This document shows, one piece after another, positions 23,051-34,400 of a stretch of 64,000 nucleotides of DNA; the first letter of the stretch is position 1, and every line of letters begins with the position of its first letter. Under the pieces are notes generated by a model, which saw nothing but the letters and a program-made list of their open reading frames with translations, did not search any database and was not told the DNA's origin. The position numbers and the translations under genes are program-made. The stretch is from Reticulitermes speratus (lineage: Eukaryota; Arthropoda; Insecta; Blattodea; Rhinotermitidae): positions 26,074,533 to 26,138,532 of the forward strand of contig JAJKFL010000014.1 of assembly GCA_021186555.1 (NCBI GenBank), read 5' to 3'.

Positions 23051-24870
23051 CGCAGAAGAGTAAAGATCTCAACTACACCGCGGCGGAAGCCAGAAATCAC
23101 GCATGATACGGCTTTCTTTGTGCGTTGACCTGCCACATGCCTTGCGTTTCTGTATTATGTTGACGAAATAGTAATTACGGTTATCGTCTGGGTAGGGGGT
23201 TCATGAGCCCAGCTTGAACTTCGGTATTTACATTATAGGCCTACTGTAAGCCTGTTAATAAATTTACATGATTGAAGATGAGGGGAGCAGGTTTGTCTGG
23301 AACGTTCGAGCCTGTCTAAAAACGACACGGCGTCATATCTCATAAGACCGTAATTGTGAAAACATTTGGTAAAGCCAGTTTTTTTTTTTAGAATGTAATT
23401 AAGTACAGTTCATGACAACTGGTAAGTTGGAGAGCCACAAGAGTGGAAAACGCGCCTGGAAAGTACAGAAAATATTTGTACACTGGAATATGATTTCAAA
23501 AAGGTTTTTAACAGAGTTAACTTCCAACGCAGATGTGCCTGTAAGTCGGCAGCAAGGTTCTGCGCAAGTGCCGGAGAAGTTGCCATTATATATAGGCGCA
23601 TGAACACAACTCTCGTACTCACGGGATGACGTTTGAAAATCTGTCAAAAACCCTTGATAGTAGGTGGAAGGACTGGCCAGTTTATGCAGAAGGTGAACAT
23701 AAAGGTGTCGCGTGCTTAATTCAAATCAAATTTATTTTTGGAGTCTCAAGTACATTGATTTGGATGTGACTGCTAACGCCAGGTTACTGTGCTTCATTAA
23801 TTAAGAAGGCCAGGAATTACGTATAGGGGATTGAGGTAAGGCTACAAATAGCTCCATTCTTAAAGTCTGGCACTAGTTGGAGGGGAGTTCTTAATCGGTG
23901 GACGCTATTGCTGTACTTTCGGGGATAGACCCGCGGTGACCAGGGCTAGGAGGGTGCCAGAAATGGTGTGGAAAATAACCGCGAAAAGAAAATATTCGTC
24001 GGAAATCGATCTCCGATTGTGTCATCGTCCAGCTCATAGATTGATCTACATAGAAATGTAGCCCGAGTTATGCTGGGCCGGTATCTACTCACTTGGAGCA
24101 ATTACGATTTTGTAACGTGTGTAATTGTTATGTAAATGAATTGTTTACCTCGCGGATTGCAGACAGAAATTTTTGCTCAAGCCACAGTAGCACGAAATGA
24201 CCCAGTTCCATGCGTACTTGTGTATGTCAAAACATTAAGAAACAAGCGTGTATGCGTTTGATTCTTAATGTTTTCCGCTACCATTCCACTTTCTGTTTTA
24301 TTACAGCAGAAAATAAAAAAAATAAACAAGTTTACATTATTGAGACTGGTCGATGTTATTATGTTGGGTCTCTTACTAAATATAACAACATGTAAAACAA
24401 CATTTCATCAAGAATATGCCCTTATCCAAATAATGTTTTTCTTAATGTAATCTCAGCACACATTCGACATACTTTAACCGGGTAAGATCTTTCTGACTTT
24501 ACCCCACAGTCAATTTTAGATAAGAAGGTAGGCTGACCATAATTCCTTGAGACAAAAACGGGGCGGGGGAAATGTTCATAAAGAGTAGGGCATTTAAAAA
24601 CATGTTTTATTATATAAACATTTTTAATTCTTCACAGAACCGCGCAAGTGTTGCCAACACGTATTTTTTCTTTTCTCTGAATAATTCATTGACTTTAAAG
24701 TTACACTATTTATTCAATGGGAATTGTCGATCTCGATCTACGCGCCTCTACCGATGGTTACACGAATGACTGGTACCTACAATATCAGTCATTGATGCAA
24801 ACTTGATTATAGGTTATGATTGACCAATATTTAAGCATATTTTAAAAGTTTTTATAAAAAAGGGACAAAA

Positions 24871-25323
24871 ATGGCATTTTTACTAAAACGACGGGACGGC
24901 CGAGACATAGCAAAAAAAAAACGGTACTGTCCCGTTCAAAACGGAACTTATGGTAAGCCTATAAGAAGGAAGATAGTCGGAAACTACGAGTATATCCACT
25001 GTGAGCCTTCTCATTGTTGCGGAGGCGCGGCTGCAGATCAAGTTGAGAGGTCGGCGCCAGGACACTGTCGCTATGCGTTCGGAGTACAGAAGGGAATTTA
25101 CCTAAAGTTTTGGGTGCTTCGTATTTCCTATATTTACTTCTGCCATTTCTTTTTTTACATAAAGCCGCGCATTTTCAACTGCAATGCTCTTGTCTTTGGA
25201 TGCTGTATTATTCTTTTCTTTATTTCCTTTTTGTTACCTACCTTCAAATATCAGTTAACAGTCAAACACGACCCTCTCCCTCATACAGCGTCACCCTTAC
25301 TTAGCGCCTATCAAAGTGTGTGA
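24871..25323 (+). other. hydrophobic open frame, unrecognised (unit 1)
   Basis: A 150-codon frame whose C-terminal 80 residues are rich in Phe, Ile, Tyr and Leu (FGVQKGIYLKFWVLRISYIY and a second hydrophobic run). The last 80 codons are also open in unit 2 (36551-36847) with four or five amino-acid differences, but the N-terminal part is lost there. AT-rich DNA of recent duplication often keeps a shared open frame by chance. I see no promoter, family match or splice evidence. Confidence 0.12.
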
Positions 25324-25546
25324 ACAGACATTCCCTATTGTAGAGTATTACGATTTGCCAAAACCTTCGATATACTGCCGAAAACTGCGGTGAACTAACA
25401 GTGGCGATATATCGGGGTTTGACTCTACGTGTCAAGATGGTCAGGTAATCTTTTTCCTTTTGCCTTCCTAAAATTTATTTTGCTACAGAATTGACTTGGG
25501 AAGCAAGTCAATGCATGTCGATTCTGTAAATCTGTGATGAAGATTA

Positions 25547-25601
25547 AAGCTTTCAATTATAAACTAAGCCGTGACTCAAAATCATCACCACCAGCTGCTA
25601 T
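25547..25601 (-). pseudogene. CCDC43: truncated CCDC43 exon 1 (5' stub)
   Basis: This copy of the first ~17 codons of CCDC43 was made by the duplication breakpoint. The start ATG at 25599-25601 has become ATA, the conserved Trp 11 is Arg, and an in-frame TAA follows about three codons later. Everything downstream of the stub is unit 1 DNA, so no CCDC43 protein can be made. The adjoining copied promoter may still fire leftward into the end of unit 1. Confidence 0.85.
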
Positions 25602-26968
25602 ATTTTAATAATCGCACATAGATCGTTACCTACACCGATGAAAGCAAGTATGTGTATGAAATGTTGGCGCCTATATTGGATGATCTGTGGTTGGCGCTGC
25701 CTATGATGGATCAAAGGTGGCTTCCTGTCCTACACATCGTTCTGTTAGGCGTGTGGCATGTTTTGACGTCCTAGGGACATTCCTAAGGTGGCATGGAAAA
25801 GGGTGCGGTGGGAGAAGGCACTTGGAACCAGGCATAAAATGCGCCACACGAGCAATTTAGTTATTACACGGGTTAAAATCTGTTTTTAGTTGTGTAGTTT
25901 AACACAAATATTACAATCGGTTTCCATTATAAAAAATTTGGGCCATCAGTCTTCTTTCATTTCCATTAAATGTCGAAGATATTTCAGTTTCCTTTCCATT
26001 CTTTGCATGATTGTTTTGCATACCAACTCATAATTTTTTCGTTTAATATTCGATTTATTCTTCATAATTTTGTATGTTGTACATGCTAACTCTATAATTG
26101 TTGCAGGTAGGAAATTGATTTGCTGAGAAGATGTGATTTTCATTATACGTGAACAAGACCTTTTTTATAGAAAATATTAAAGGGCAACTCTAGAAAATAA
26201 ATCCGTAAGCTAATGTTAATATAGTGACATTCCGCATTATGAAGGATTTGTCAAAAAGTAGTTCAGGACTACTCTGTAAATGATTCTCCTTGTTTTACCG
26301 AAAGCGCCCAAGTAGTGCGCCTATTAGTGTGTAACCGTTTACGCAAACACCAGGCCTGTATAGTGCTATATTCTTGTAAGATGAATACCAGCCGTTGTAC
26401 TAACCTTGTATTTAGTCGTATATTGTACGAATATTATTTTTTATTTATACTATGACATATTCTACATCCTTGATCAATCAAGAGCCCATGAAATTTGCAA
26501 AAATTGTAATTATAATTGCAATTCTACAAACTTATATAACGGATATGTCCTGGGTTTAGTGGATGGTTACGTATACCAGACTACACGGAATCAAATGTCG
26601 TTAAACGCACTTATTTGCATTGAGAAATGCATTCGTTAATCATGCATAATTAATTTATTTTTTCTGACGATATTTTACATTAAGTATATAAATACATACA
26701 TACATATAAGAAATTAACATTAATTGTATAGGTTTTATACTTCAGTCCAGCAGACTTAGTACCATGAACAATTACAGTGGCACGTGTATTTCATTTCGGA
26801 TTTGGTTTGTCTGTCTCTAAGAATGTGCATTTTGTCGTGATACGTTTCTTGTACTCCGTGGTTTCGTCCACAAATGGCTGCCTGCCGCCAACCTTTTATC
26901 CATGCCTGCCATTGGTAAAAATGGTCCAGTCTGATCACGGATTAGATCTAACTACGAACTGTGCAAAC

Positions 26969-29900
26969 ATGGAAGACGTATTGGATGAAGTTGTGTCATC
27001 AGAAGATTTGAAGGTTGGAAAGCCTTGTATATTTTTTGGGTATTTAATATAAGGGTAGTGAGCGTATTCTTACTGAATTACAAGATTTTATATAGGAATG
27101 TTGATATGCATTGCGGAACATTTGTTCCCTAGAATTTAGTTTTATAACCTTAGATAAGGTGCAGGAACATCCCTTTGGAGATCTGAAGGGCTGTTCCATC
27201 CAACGCTCCCCGGTTTCCGAGAAAGCATTACTTTTTGGAAGGTTCCCAGGCCTAGCCTCTTTGTCTTTCTGGTAAGAGCAACGTGTAGGTGAAGATGAGG
27301 ATGGAGCGCTGTTGGAACCATACTGACAGGGGAAAACCAAAATACTAGGAGAGAAACCTGTCCCAGTGTAAGTAACTCTGTACACCACAAATCTCACGTG
27401 GACTGTACTGGGATGGAGCCCGGTCCTCCGGGGTGAGAGGCCAGCAACTACTGGCTTCAGTCATGGCACAGTCTTGGAAGACTGAAAAAAAGTTGAAAGT
27501 AGTTTTATATCCAGTGCTTCCTCATTACCGGAAGAACACTGATTTTTGGAAGGTTCGTAGCTTCGCCCGTTTGCCCTTCTGGTAAGAGCTGCATGTAGGT
27601 GAAGATGAGTATGGAGCGTTGATGGAGTGATATTGACAGGGAACAAACAAATTGAGGACTGAACTTAACCAGAAGTGCATGTAAAGATTTAGTTTGTACC
27701 GCTCAGTGAACACAACTTGTTGGTTATAGAAACCAGGTGGTTAACGATGTAGTGGGAAATAATCATCATTCTGACATCCATGTAAAAAACATCAATGCAC
27801 TCCATGTGTAGATTGTGTACTTTTTTTAAAGTTAAACCGGGCAGTACATGAAGTAACCTGTAAGCTGTAGATGATGAAATTATAGATTGATCTAGCGTAA
27901 AAGTGTGGTTATTAAGTGCATAGATGATTATCACTTTTTGTGCATCAAACTGTGGAATGGTGGTGTGTGTTAATGGGTCATCATATGGAGCACTGTTTTG
28001 CTTGAAATGGAGATTTATGTTTCCATTTCGATGTTAAATGTTTAGTGTAGAGTAAAAAGTATAATTTGCCATTACAGATTGGTAGTAATTAATGTGAAAT
28101 TCATTACAAGGTGGTACCATACAACCTATAACACGACTTTCTTTAGTATGATGAATTACTAACTGAAACCTTCTACATATACCATCCAACCTTCTTCATA
28201 TATGACCCAACCGATATCAACATATTCTTATTATCACAACTTATATTTATGTACTTTTTTACTTTTGGTTCATGTGATTGCAATCACATCTTTGCATGCA
28301 TTCTGATACTTTCGTAATTTGATTTTATACTATTAATGTATGTAACCTTTCTATTTTGTATCCCCGATGATGGCTACATGATTGGCCAAAACATATAGGA
28401 GTTCATCGTGTGTGTGAAACTAATTTTAGTATACCTGTGTGCATTTGTTGGTAGCAGTATTGCATATGGACTACAGATATTTAATGTGCACAGACTGCCT
28501 CACAATGGACACACAGCAATCACATACCACTCCCAGAATATTAAATTTAATGTGTGTTATATACAGAAGACTCATTGCATCATTTGTTTAGCATGTGTGA
28601 CTCATGATGATATGTAGAGTAAGACAGTTATGTGCACTAAGGCAGCAAAAAAAAAGTCTAGTTTTTCAACAATAACAAGAGTAGCATTGGCAGTGCTGTC
28701 AGGGACAATGACAGTGATGATAAATGTAATACAAATGTAATTACATGCACCATTCCTCTCGGTACAATAAGAAATTGAATAGCTTGGTACAAGTAACATA
28801 TAAATGTAATTTATAGACACATAAATTTTAAACATAAGATTAAGAGAAATGAGGACCATAATGTGTGTATACTTTAATATGTAGTAGTAATTTTAACCTG
28901 TTGATAAGGTAAATAGCAATATTGTATTGACTTGTAATTCAGTAGGTTATTTTTTAACTGGAGAAGTGCCTTTGATTATGAGTAAGAAGTGTTTGAAATA
29001 TCTTCTTTTGATTTCCTATGACTCTTTGGCCCATTTCCTGCCTTTTGCATCCTTGTTTTCTTCCTCCATTAGCTCTTGTGTCTTGCCACTGCACTCCAGT
29101 TTTTTTTTGTATTGAGATATTTGGCGGCATCTTTCCACACTTTGTCTTCCCATCTATTCCTCAGCTTTCCAGCAGGCCTTCTTCCTCTTAGACTTCCTCC
29201 AGAATTCGTTTCTGGGATTCTGATGTTGGACAACCTTGCTACATGCACAGCCAATTTTAATCTTCAAACATGCACGTGCATGTTTGAAATATACTGGATA
29301 TTAAATATTTTACTGAAACAGCATTTTATTTGATAATCATTAATAAATGGTTTAAATAGTGATGTATTGCAAACATTATTGAAGAATAAGAGTTGTAACT
29401 GTAAGAATAAGTAATAGTTTTTATTTGTTCTTCAACTTATACACTTTTAAATTACAGGTTCACAGTAGTGTATAAATGCAGAATGATGTGAATATGTACA
29501 ACATTTTCTGCAAGCTGGTTGCTTTTCCTTGAAAGGCTTTATTTAAAATTATGTAAAATTTATACATATTGCCTAGTTGTAGGTTGCTGTCAGACATTGA
29601 TAAAATAATTATATTTAAGTACAACAAAGTTGACATTGTATGTCAGTGGTGCCTGTTCTTGATTCTAGTCTGTATTTGTTCCAGTCTTCTGTTAACTTAT
29701 ATTTCTGTGTCAAATCCTAAAGACTCAGTATCATTAATAAGGAAGCCCTTCACCGGATATGATTCACAGGTAGCTGTATTCACCTTTCATTCAAGGAGTC
29801 TGCTGTGTTAAATTGTATCTTAATGTTATCCTCTCATCTCTTGGTCTTCCATATGGCCATTTTCGAAGTGGTTTTCCTTTCACAATTCCGTACACAATCC

Positions 29901-30995
29901 TTGTGCTTCCAGTTTTATCTACATATCCAACTCTGTAGGCTCATAGATTTCACTAGTAGTGATGTGTATAAATACAAAGTTGGTACTATGTAACATAGTT
30001 CATTTATGTCATTGTTTAAGTGTGTCAGTTGTTATATTCAAATGATAAGTTTGGAATTTCAGAAATATGAGCAAGTTTACAATGAGCAGCTGAAAAAAGG
30101 ATCAGTGACACCGAAAGCACAGTTTGAGTATGCTTGGTGTTTAGTCCGAAGTAAGTTTTCAGCAGATATCAGGAAAGGGATTATTTTTCTTGAAGAGCTT
30201 TACCAGAATGGTGATGCAGAAGGGAGACGGGACTATCTGTATTACTTGGCAATAGGAAATGCTAGAATAAAGGTGGGTGTACTTATGTTTTTTTAAGTGT
30301 GAATTCTCTTTTGAGATGTTTGAATTTTGTGTGTTCTGTTGCTACTACTCTAAGATAATTTAATATGGTGATTTATATTATTTCAGGAATATTCCACAGC
30401 CTTGCGTTATGCCAGAACATTTTTGCAAATTGAACCAGGAAATCAGCAAGTCCAAAAGTTGGAAACACTGATCAAGAAAAAGATGGAAAAAGGTTTGTGC
30501 TTATGTAGAAATTGATATTTTCATTTTGTTTAACCCATTGAGTTTGAGGCTTTTAGGTGAAGGAATGCATAGGGCCTGGAATATTTATGGGGAAAAAGTA
30601 TTTTTCTGCCATTAGGATGCACTATGTATACTGGCATTTGTCAGTGTGTATTATTGAGGCATTCTAGGATACAACCAAAAATGAAACATGTCTGCCATCT
30701 GTGAGGAAAAGCCAAAATTATGTAGCAAATGAAAATACAGAATAATTCTTCCAGCAAATTCTCTCTCTCTCTCTCTCCAAACATCGTACAGAGCTTTTTC
30801 ATAAACCTGAAGCCAGTGGGTTAATTTCTTTTAAAATGTAGACTTTCACGTTGCTTGTAGATGTGAGCCTCTATTGACATTTATATGTTTAATATAATTT
30901 CAGAGGGTCTTATTGGAATGGCTGTGGCAGGTGGTGTTGTATTGGCTATTGGTGGATTGGTTGGTCTAGGCGTCACCTTATTGAGAAAGCAGTGA
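26969..30995 (+). CDS. FIS1: FIS1 copy 2, mitochondrial fission 1 protein (conserved form)
   Basis: The exons are 26969-27013, 30063-30272, 30387-30492 and 30904-30995, with introns of 3049, 114 and 411 bp in the same positions and phases as copy 1. They encode 150 aa. Exon 1 is identical to copy 1 and exon 2 differs by two residues (DAEGRRDY against DAKERRDY). In exon 3 this copy reads ALRYARTFLQIEPGNQQ, and in exon 4 GLIGMAVAGGVVLAIGGLVG. These match the vertebrate pattern (ALKYVRGLLQ, GLVGMAIVGG) better than copy 1 does. The tail anchor ends LLRKQ, with basic residues expected for outer-membrane insertion. The stop is TGA, one codon later than in copy 1. This is the better candidate for the ancestral-function gene, although it is now separated from intact CCDC43 by 14 kb. 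Confidence 0.95.
27232..27655. repeat. old internal tandem duplication in FIS1 intron 1 (unit 2)
   Basis: Counterpart of 13976-14400: two ~110-bp copies at about 27233-27345 and 27541-27655. Here the first copy directly follows GCATTACTTTT because the Helitron-containing block is absent. Confidence 0.6.
29069..29254 (-). pseudogene. LINE reverse-transcriptase C-terminal remnant (unit 2)
   Basis: Counterpart of the 15761-15997 remnant. It reads HVARLSNIRIPETNSGG and GRRPAGKLRNRWEDKVWKD. A run of eight T residues near 29101 shifts the frame, shortening the open stretch compared with unit 1. Confidence 0.7.
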
Positions 30996-31099
30996 TATGG
31001 CTTTGCAGTGAGACTTACTATCCTTCACTGTGGGTTTGTAAACAACCGTAAGTAACATGTTACAATAAGTTTGAAGAAGACTGTGAGGTAAACTGGACT

Positions 31100-31735
31100 G
31101 CCTGTTGCACGTAACTGAAACCGCAGCATCTTGACTGATGTTATTAATTGCAAGGAACAATTGTTTAAGTATTTCAGTGGCAGTGAAATAATTTGTTGAA
31201 TTCTCTGCTGGATTAGTATTTTGTAGGTGGTTTTGACTGTGTTGTAGTGTATGTTAATAATTGTGTCATATATGATTTCTGTGATACAAGATCTAATTAT
31301 TGTTATTAATGTTATTAATTTAATTTAATTTAATTATACAGGAGGATTTCTGCTTCTCTGCCAGTTGCACATATTCTACAGTTTGGAAGCTTATAGGAAT
31401 ATGTACACACAGAACTGCACCTGAAGCTGCTGATAGCAACATCTTGAATCAAATAATTTGTTTGTTACAAGTGTGTCATAATGTGGTCTTAGTGTTCAAT
31501 GTTATCACCAATTGAAATAGCAATGAACCTTTTATATCATTAAATCAGAATATTGTCCATAGCTTGTGGTGTTTTAAAACTGTTCAGGGACATTCCAGAG
31601 TAAAATAGAAAAGAGTGAAAAATGTATATAGTTAGTATTAAAATAATATTTTTCTGGTAGCAAGCATTAGATGTACAATATTTTGTGTTCCTGCAATTTA
31701 TCATGATTTACTGCTTATAAAGTCTAGCACTCTTT
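31100..31735 (+). other. FIS1 3' sequence kept only in unit 2
   Basis: Unit 1 jumps from AACTGGACTG to an AATATGAATATG filler and then AATTGAATATGAACATG. Unit 2 has about 640 bp between the same anchors. The simplest reading is a deletion in unit 1 that removed much of the proximal 3' UTR. The block contains an ATTTA-type pentamer run (TTTAATTTAATTTAATT, about 31318-31334), which could bear on mRNA stability if transcribed. Confidence 0.5.
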
Positions 31736-31851
31736 AATATTGAATATGAACATGATGTTATTAATTGTGAAAATATAGAAGATTGTGCACTACCACAGCA
31801 TCCCTGTTCTTAAACTGTGTTGTTACTAACCAAAGGGTTTTGGAATTGCTG

Positions 31852-32145
31852 TTATGTGGCTTCTTTTAAGGGGTGTTAGAACAATTCCAAAACCTCTGTT
31901 GACTTCATGCCATCGTTACATTGGCAGCATACTGTAACTACAGCAAGGAATGTGTGCTCCATGGTACAGTTAGATACATGTATGTGGGTGTGTATAGAAT
32001 TATGTGACTTCCTAAAGAACATCAGAACAATTCCAAAGGTTCTGTTGACTTAGTGCCATTCTTAGCTCTGTTGGCAGCAGCATGGTGTCACTTCAGCAGG
32101 AAGTGTGTTTCAGTGTAACTATGAATTATATGTATATGGGTCCAT
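31852..32145. repeat. 150-bp tandem duplication in the FIS1 3' region (unit 2)
   Basis: Counterpart of 17969-18260, nearly identical to it. The two copies share GAACAATTCCAAA and CTGTTGACTT blocks. Confidence 0.55.
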
Positions 32146-33374
32146 AGAGAATGGCATTGACGTTTTGGCCAGTTTACTGAGCACCTTATGATGCCCTGAG
32201 CTACATGAGAGATATGGTGTTTGGACAAAGAATTGCCATTTCCTTTGGGGAGATGTAGTGTGGCGAATTGCCAGGATGAATGGCTGGCTTGATGTGTTGT
32301 TGAGTAGCAGGAGAGCATGGGTCTCGGTGCCAGTGTCCTCAAGATACATTTTTAACTGTTGGGGAAGAATATGACCTAAACCAAATTGTAAATAAATATT
32401 GTGTCCAATAGACTCTTCAGTTGCTACAGCACACACTGGGTAAATTTGTCTTGCTGTGTGCAATGCATAGCATGAAGCATTGCTGAACCATAACCACAAA
32501 GGGGCTTTAGTCCCTGGAATTGTTCCTGTGCAGAAGGTGAGTTATCCAATCTGTAGCAGCTTTGAATCCTGAGGAAATTCGTAACCCCCCTCCCAAAGAA
32601 ATAGATTTTCAGTAGACATCCACTTCCAGAGAGCCCTGTTTTGTCTTAAAACGTAAATTTTCTGAAAACCCCTACTTTTCATAACTTCATGAATTCCAGT
32701 AATTGTTACCACCATCTCCTTATTCATTCATAGGTTGTGCAGATTAGATATGTCCTGAAATGATTAAACTCCCCTACTTGCTGCAAACGTTTTGTTGGAT
32801 GGTCTGGCAAGAAGCTTGGCTTTTTTTGTCATCCCAAAGAAAGTCTATTTGGATTTTCAGGTCCTCGCCCACACTCAAGATAACAGTATATTATGCAAAG
32901 GGTGTTTCACCAGTTATGTTACATTTATATGCTGTGTTGGTGCTGTGTGTAAGAAATTATAGATTTAAAAACTCAGTATTTTTGCACTGTGTTATGTCAA
33001 TTTCTTAGTGGTAGAGCATTAAGCAAGGGACATCTATGCATTATATAGACAACTTCACAACAGAACTTAAAACAGTTGTGGATAGAGACAAATGTTTTAT
33101 GTTACATGAGATATTTTCCTGTTACATCTGCTTCTTGAGGTAATGGTATATAAAATATTAAAACACATTTAATGAAATGAAGAAAACAATTTTATGGGAT
33201 TTACTAACACAGTATTCATAGAATAAAATTGAGGATGTGTTTTACACATATTTGTTTTATTTTATACAAACTGCTAAACTTCCTGTGCATGCATTTAAAA
33301 ATGGTTCTCTTTGTATGACAAGTGGGATGAGTTGTTTTGGTTTGAGGTCTTCGCTTTTGTGGGATATTGCGCAG

Positions 33375-33515
33375 CGCAGGTTGGTAGTTGGTTACAGACG
33401 TTTCGGGACAACATATATTCGGTTTTGAAGGGCGAAGAAGACTGCTTGACCCTTGAAGATGGGACCGATATGTTGGTACGAAACGTCGGTAACCAGTTAC
33501 CAACATACGCTGTAT
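33375..33515. repeat. foldback hairpin repeat (unit 2 copy)
   Basis: Arms TTGGTAGTTGGTTACAGACG and CGTCGGTAACCAGTTACCAA enclose CTTGAAGATGGGACCGATAT. This copy is better preserved than unit 1; for example it keeps the GGTCTTCGCTTTTG segment upstream that unit 1 lacks. Confidence 0.6.
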
Positions 33516-34014
33516 AATATCGCAGAAGAGTAAAGATCTCAACTACACCGCGGCGGAAGACAGAAATCACGCATGATACGGCAATCTTTGTGCGTTGACC
33601 TGGCACACGCCTTGCGTTTCTGTATTATGTTGACGAAATAGTAATTACGGTTATCGTCTGGGTAGGGGGTTCATGAGCCCAGCTTGAACTTCAGTATTTA
33701 CATTATAGGCCTACTGTAAGCCTGTTAATAAATTTACATGATTGAAGATGAGGGGAGCAGGTTTGTCTGCAACGTTCGAGCCTGTCTAAAAATGACACGG
33801 CGTCATATCTCAGAAGACCGTAATTGTGAAAACATTTGGTAAAGCCAGTTTATTTTTAAGAATGTAATTAAGTACAGTTCATGACAACTGGTAAGTTGGA
33901 GAGCCACAAGAGTGGAAAACGCGCCTGGAAAGTACAGAAAATATTTGTACACTGGAATATAATTTCAAAAAGTTTTTTAAAACACGGACTTATTTTGCAG
34001 CCAATAATGCAGCA

Positions 34015-34200
34015 AGTTGGAGCTGTGAACCTTGTGCCGTGTATTCGGGAGGTGCCCGGTTTGAGTCTCGACTGGGGCATCGACTGTCCTGACTGAGGGG
34101 TTTTGTGCTTTTTCTCAGTACCTTTATGAAAATGCTGAAATAATACAATAAATTAGGGTGTGACGGCTTTCTGCCACATCCTTTGCAATTCATTCGTTAC
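34015..34200 (+). repeat. tRNA-like SINE fragment
   Basis: A B-box-like CGGTTTGAGTCTCG follows GGGAGGTGC, and the tail runs TTTCTCAGTACCTTTATGAA. The same block order (GGGAGATACCCGGTTCGAATCTCG) appears at 61145-61265, indicating a shared family. Confidence 0.4.
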
Positions 34201-34234
34201 GAAAAAAAATAAGGAGCAATCAACACAACTACAT

Positions 34235-34400
34235 TGTCTCTGGTATTTATTTCTGAAACACGTTTCAACCACATAGGGTCATCTTCAGGCTAAAATACTT
34301 TAAAAACACGAAAAGGTTTATATACAATTGCGTTAATTGTATATAGACCTTTTTATTTGTTTTTAAAGTATTTTAGTCTGAAGGTGACCCTTTGTTAGTA
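34235..34400. repeat. foldback hairpin repeat
   Basis: The left part carries GAAACACGTTTCAACCACAT and GGTCATCTTCAGGC, followed by TAAAATACTTTAAAAACA, and a complementary TTTTTAAAGTATTTTAG plus TCTGAAGGTGACCC follows about 60 bp later. Read on the minus strand it shows the recurring CTGAAGATGA...GTTGAAACGTG pattern. Confidence 0.55.

Larger units (their letters stand above)
11170..25546. repeat. segmental duplication, unit 1
   Basis: Unit 1 of a direct tandem duplication runs from inside CCDC43 exon 1 through FIS1 copy 1 to the junction near 25546. Shared blocks with unit 2 are 11170-12856 / 25547-27230, 13976-17840 / 27232-31100, 17865-19430 / 31735-33300 and 22855-25546 / 33310-37073. Most shared sequence differs by only scattered substitutions. 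Blocks found only in unit 1 are 12857-13975, about 19430-22855 and about 24520-24950. Confidence 0.9.

Noticed and set aside
23399..23647. Several overlapping frames near 23.4 kb and 33.9 kb
   Set aside because: They lie in repeat-like DNA shared by both units, in competing frames on both strands, without motifs.
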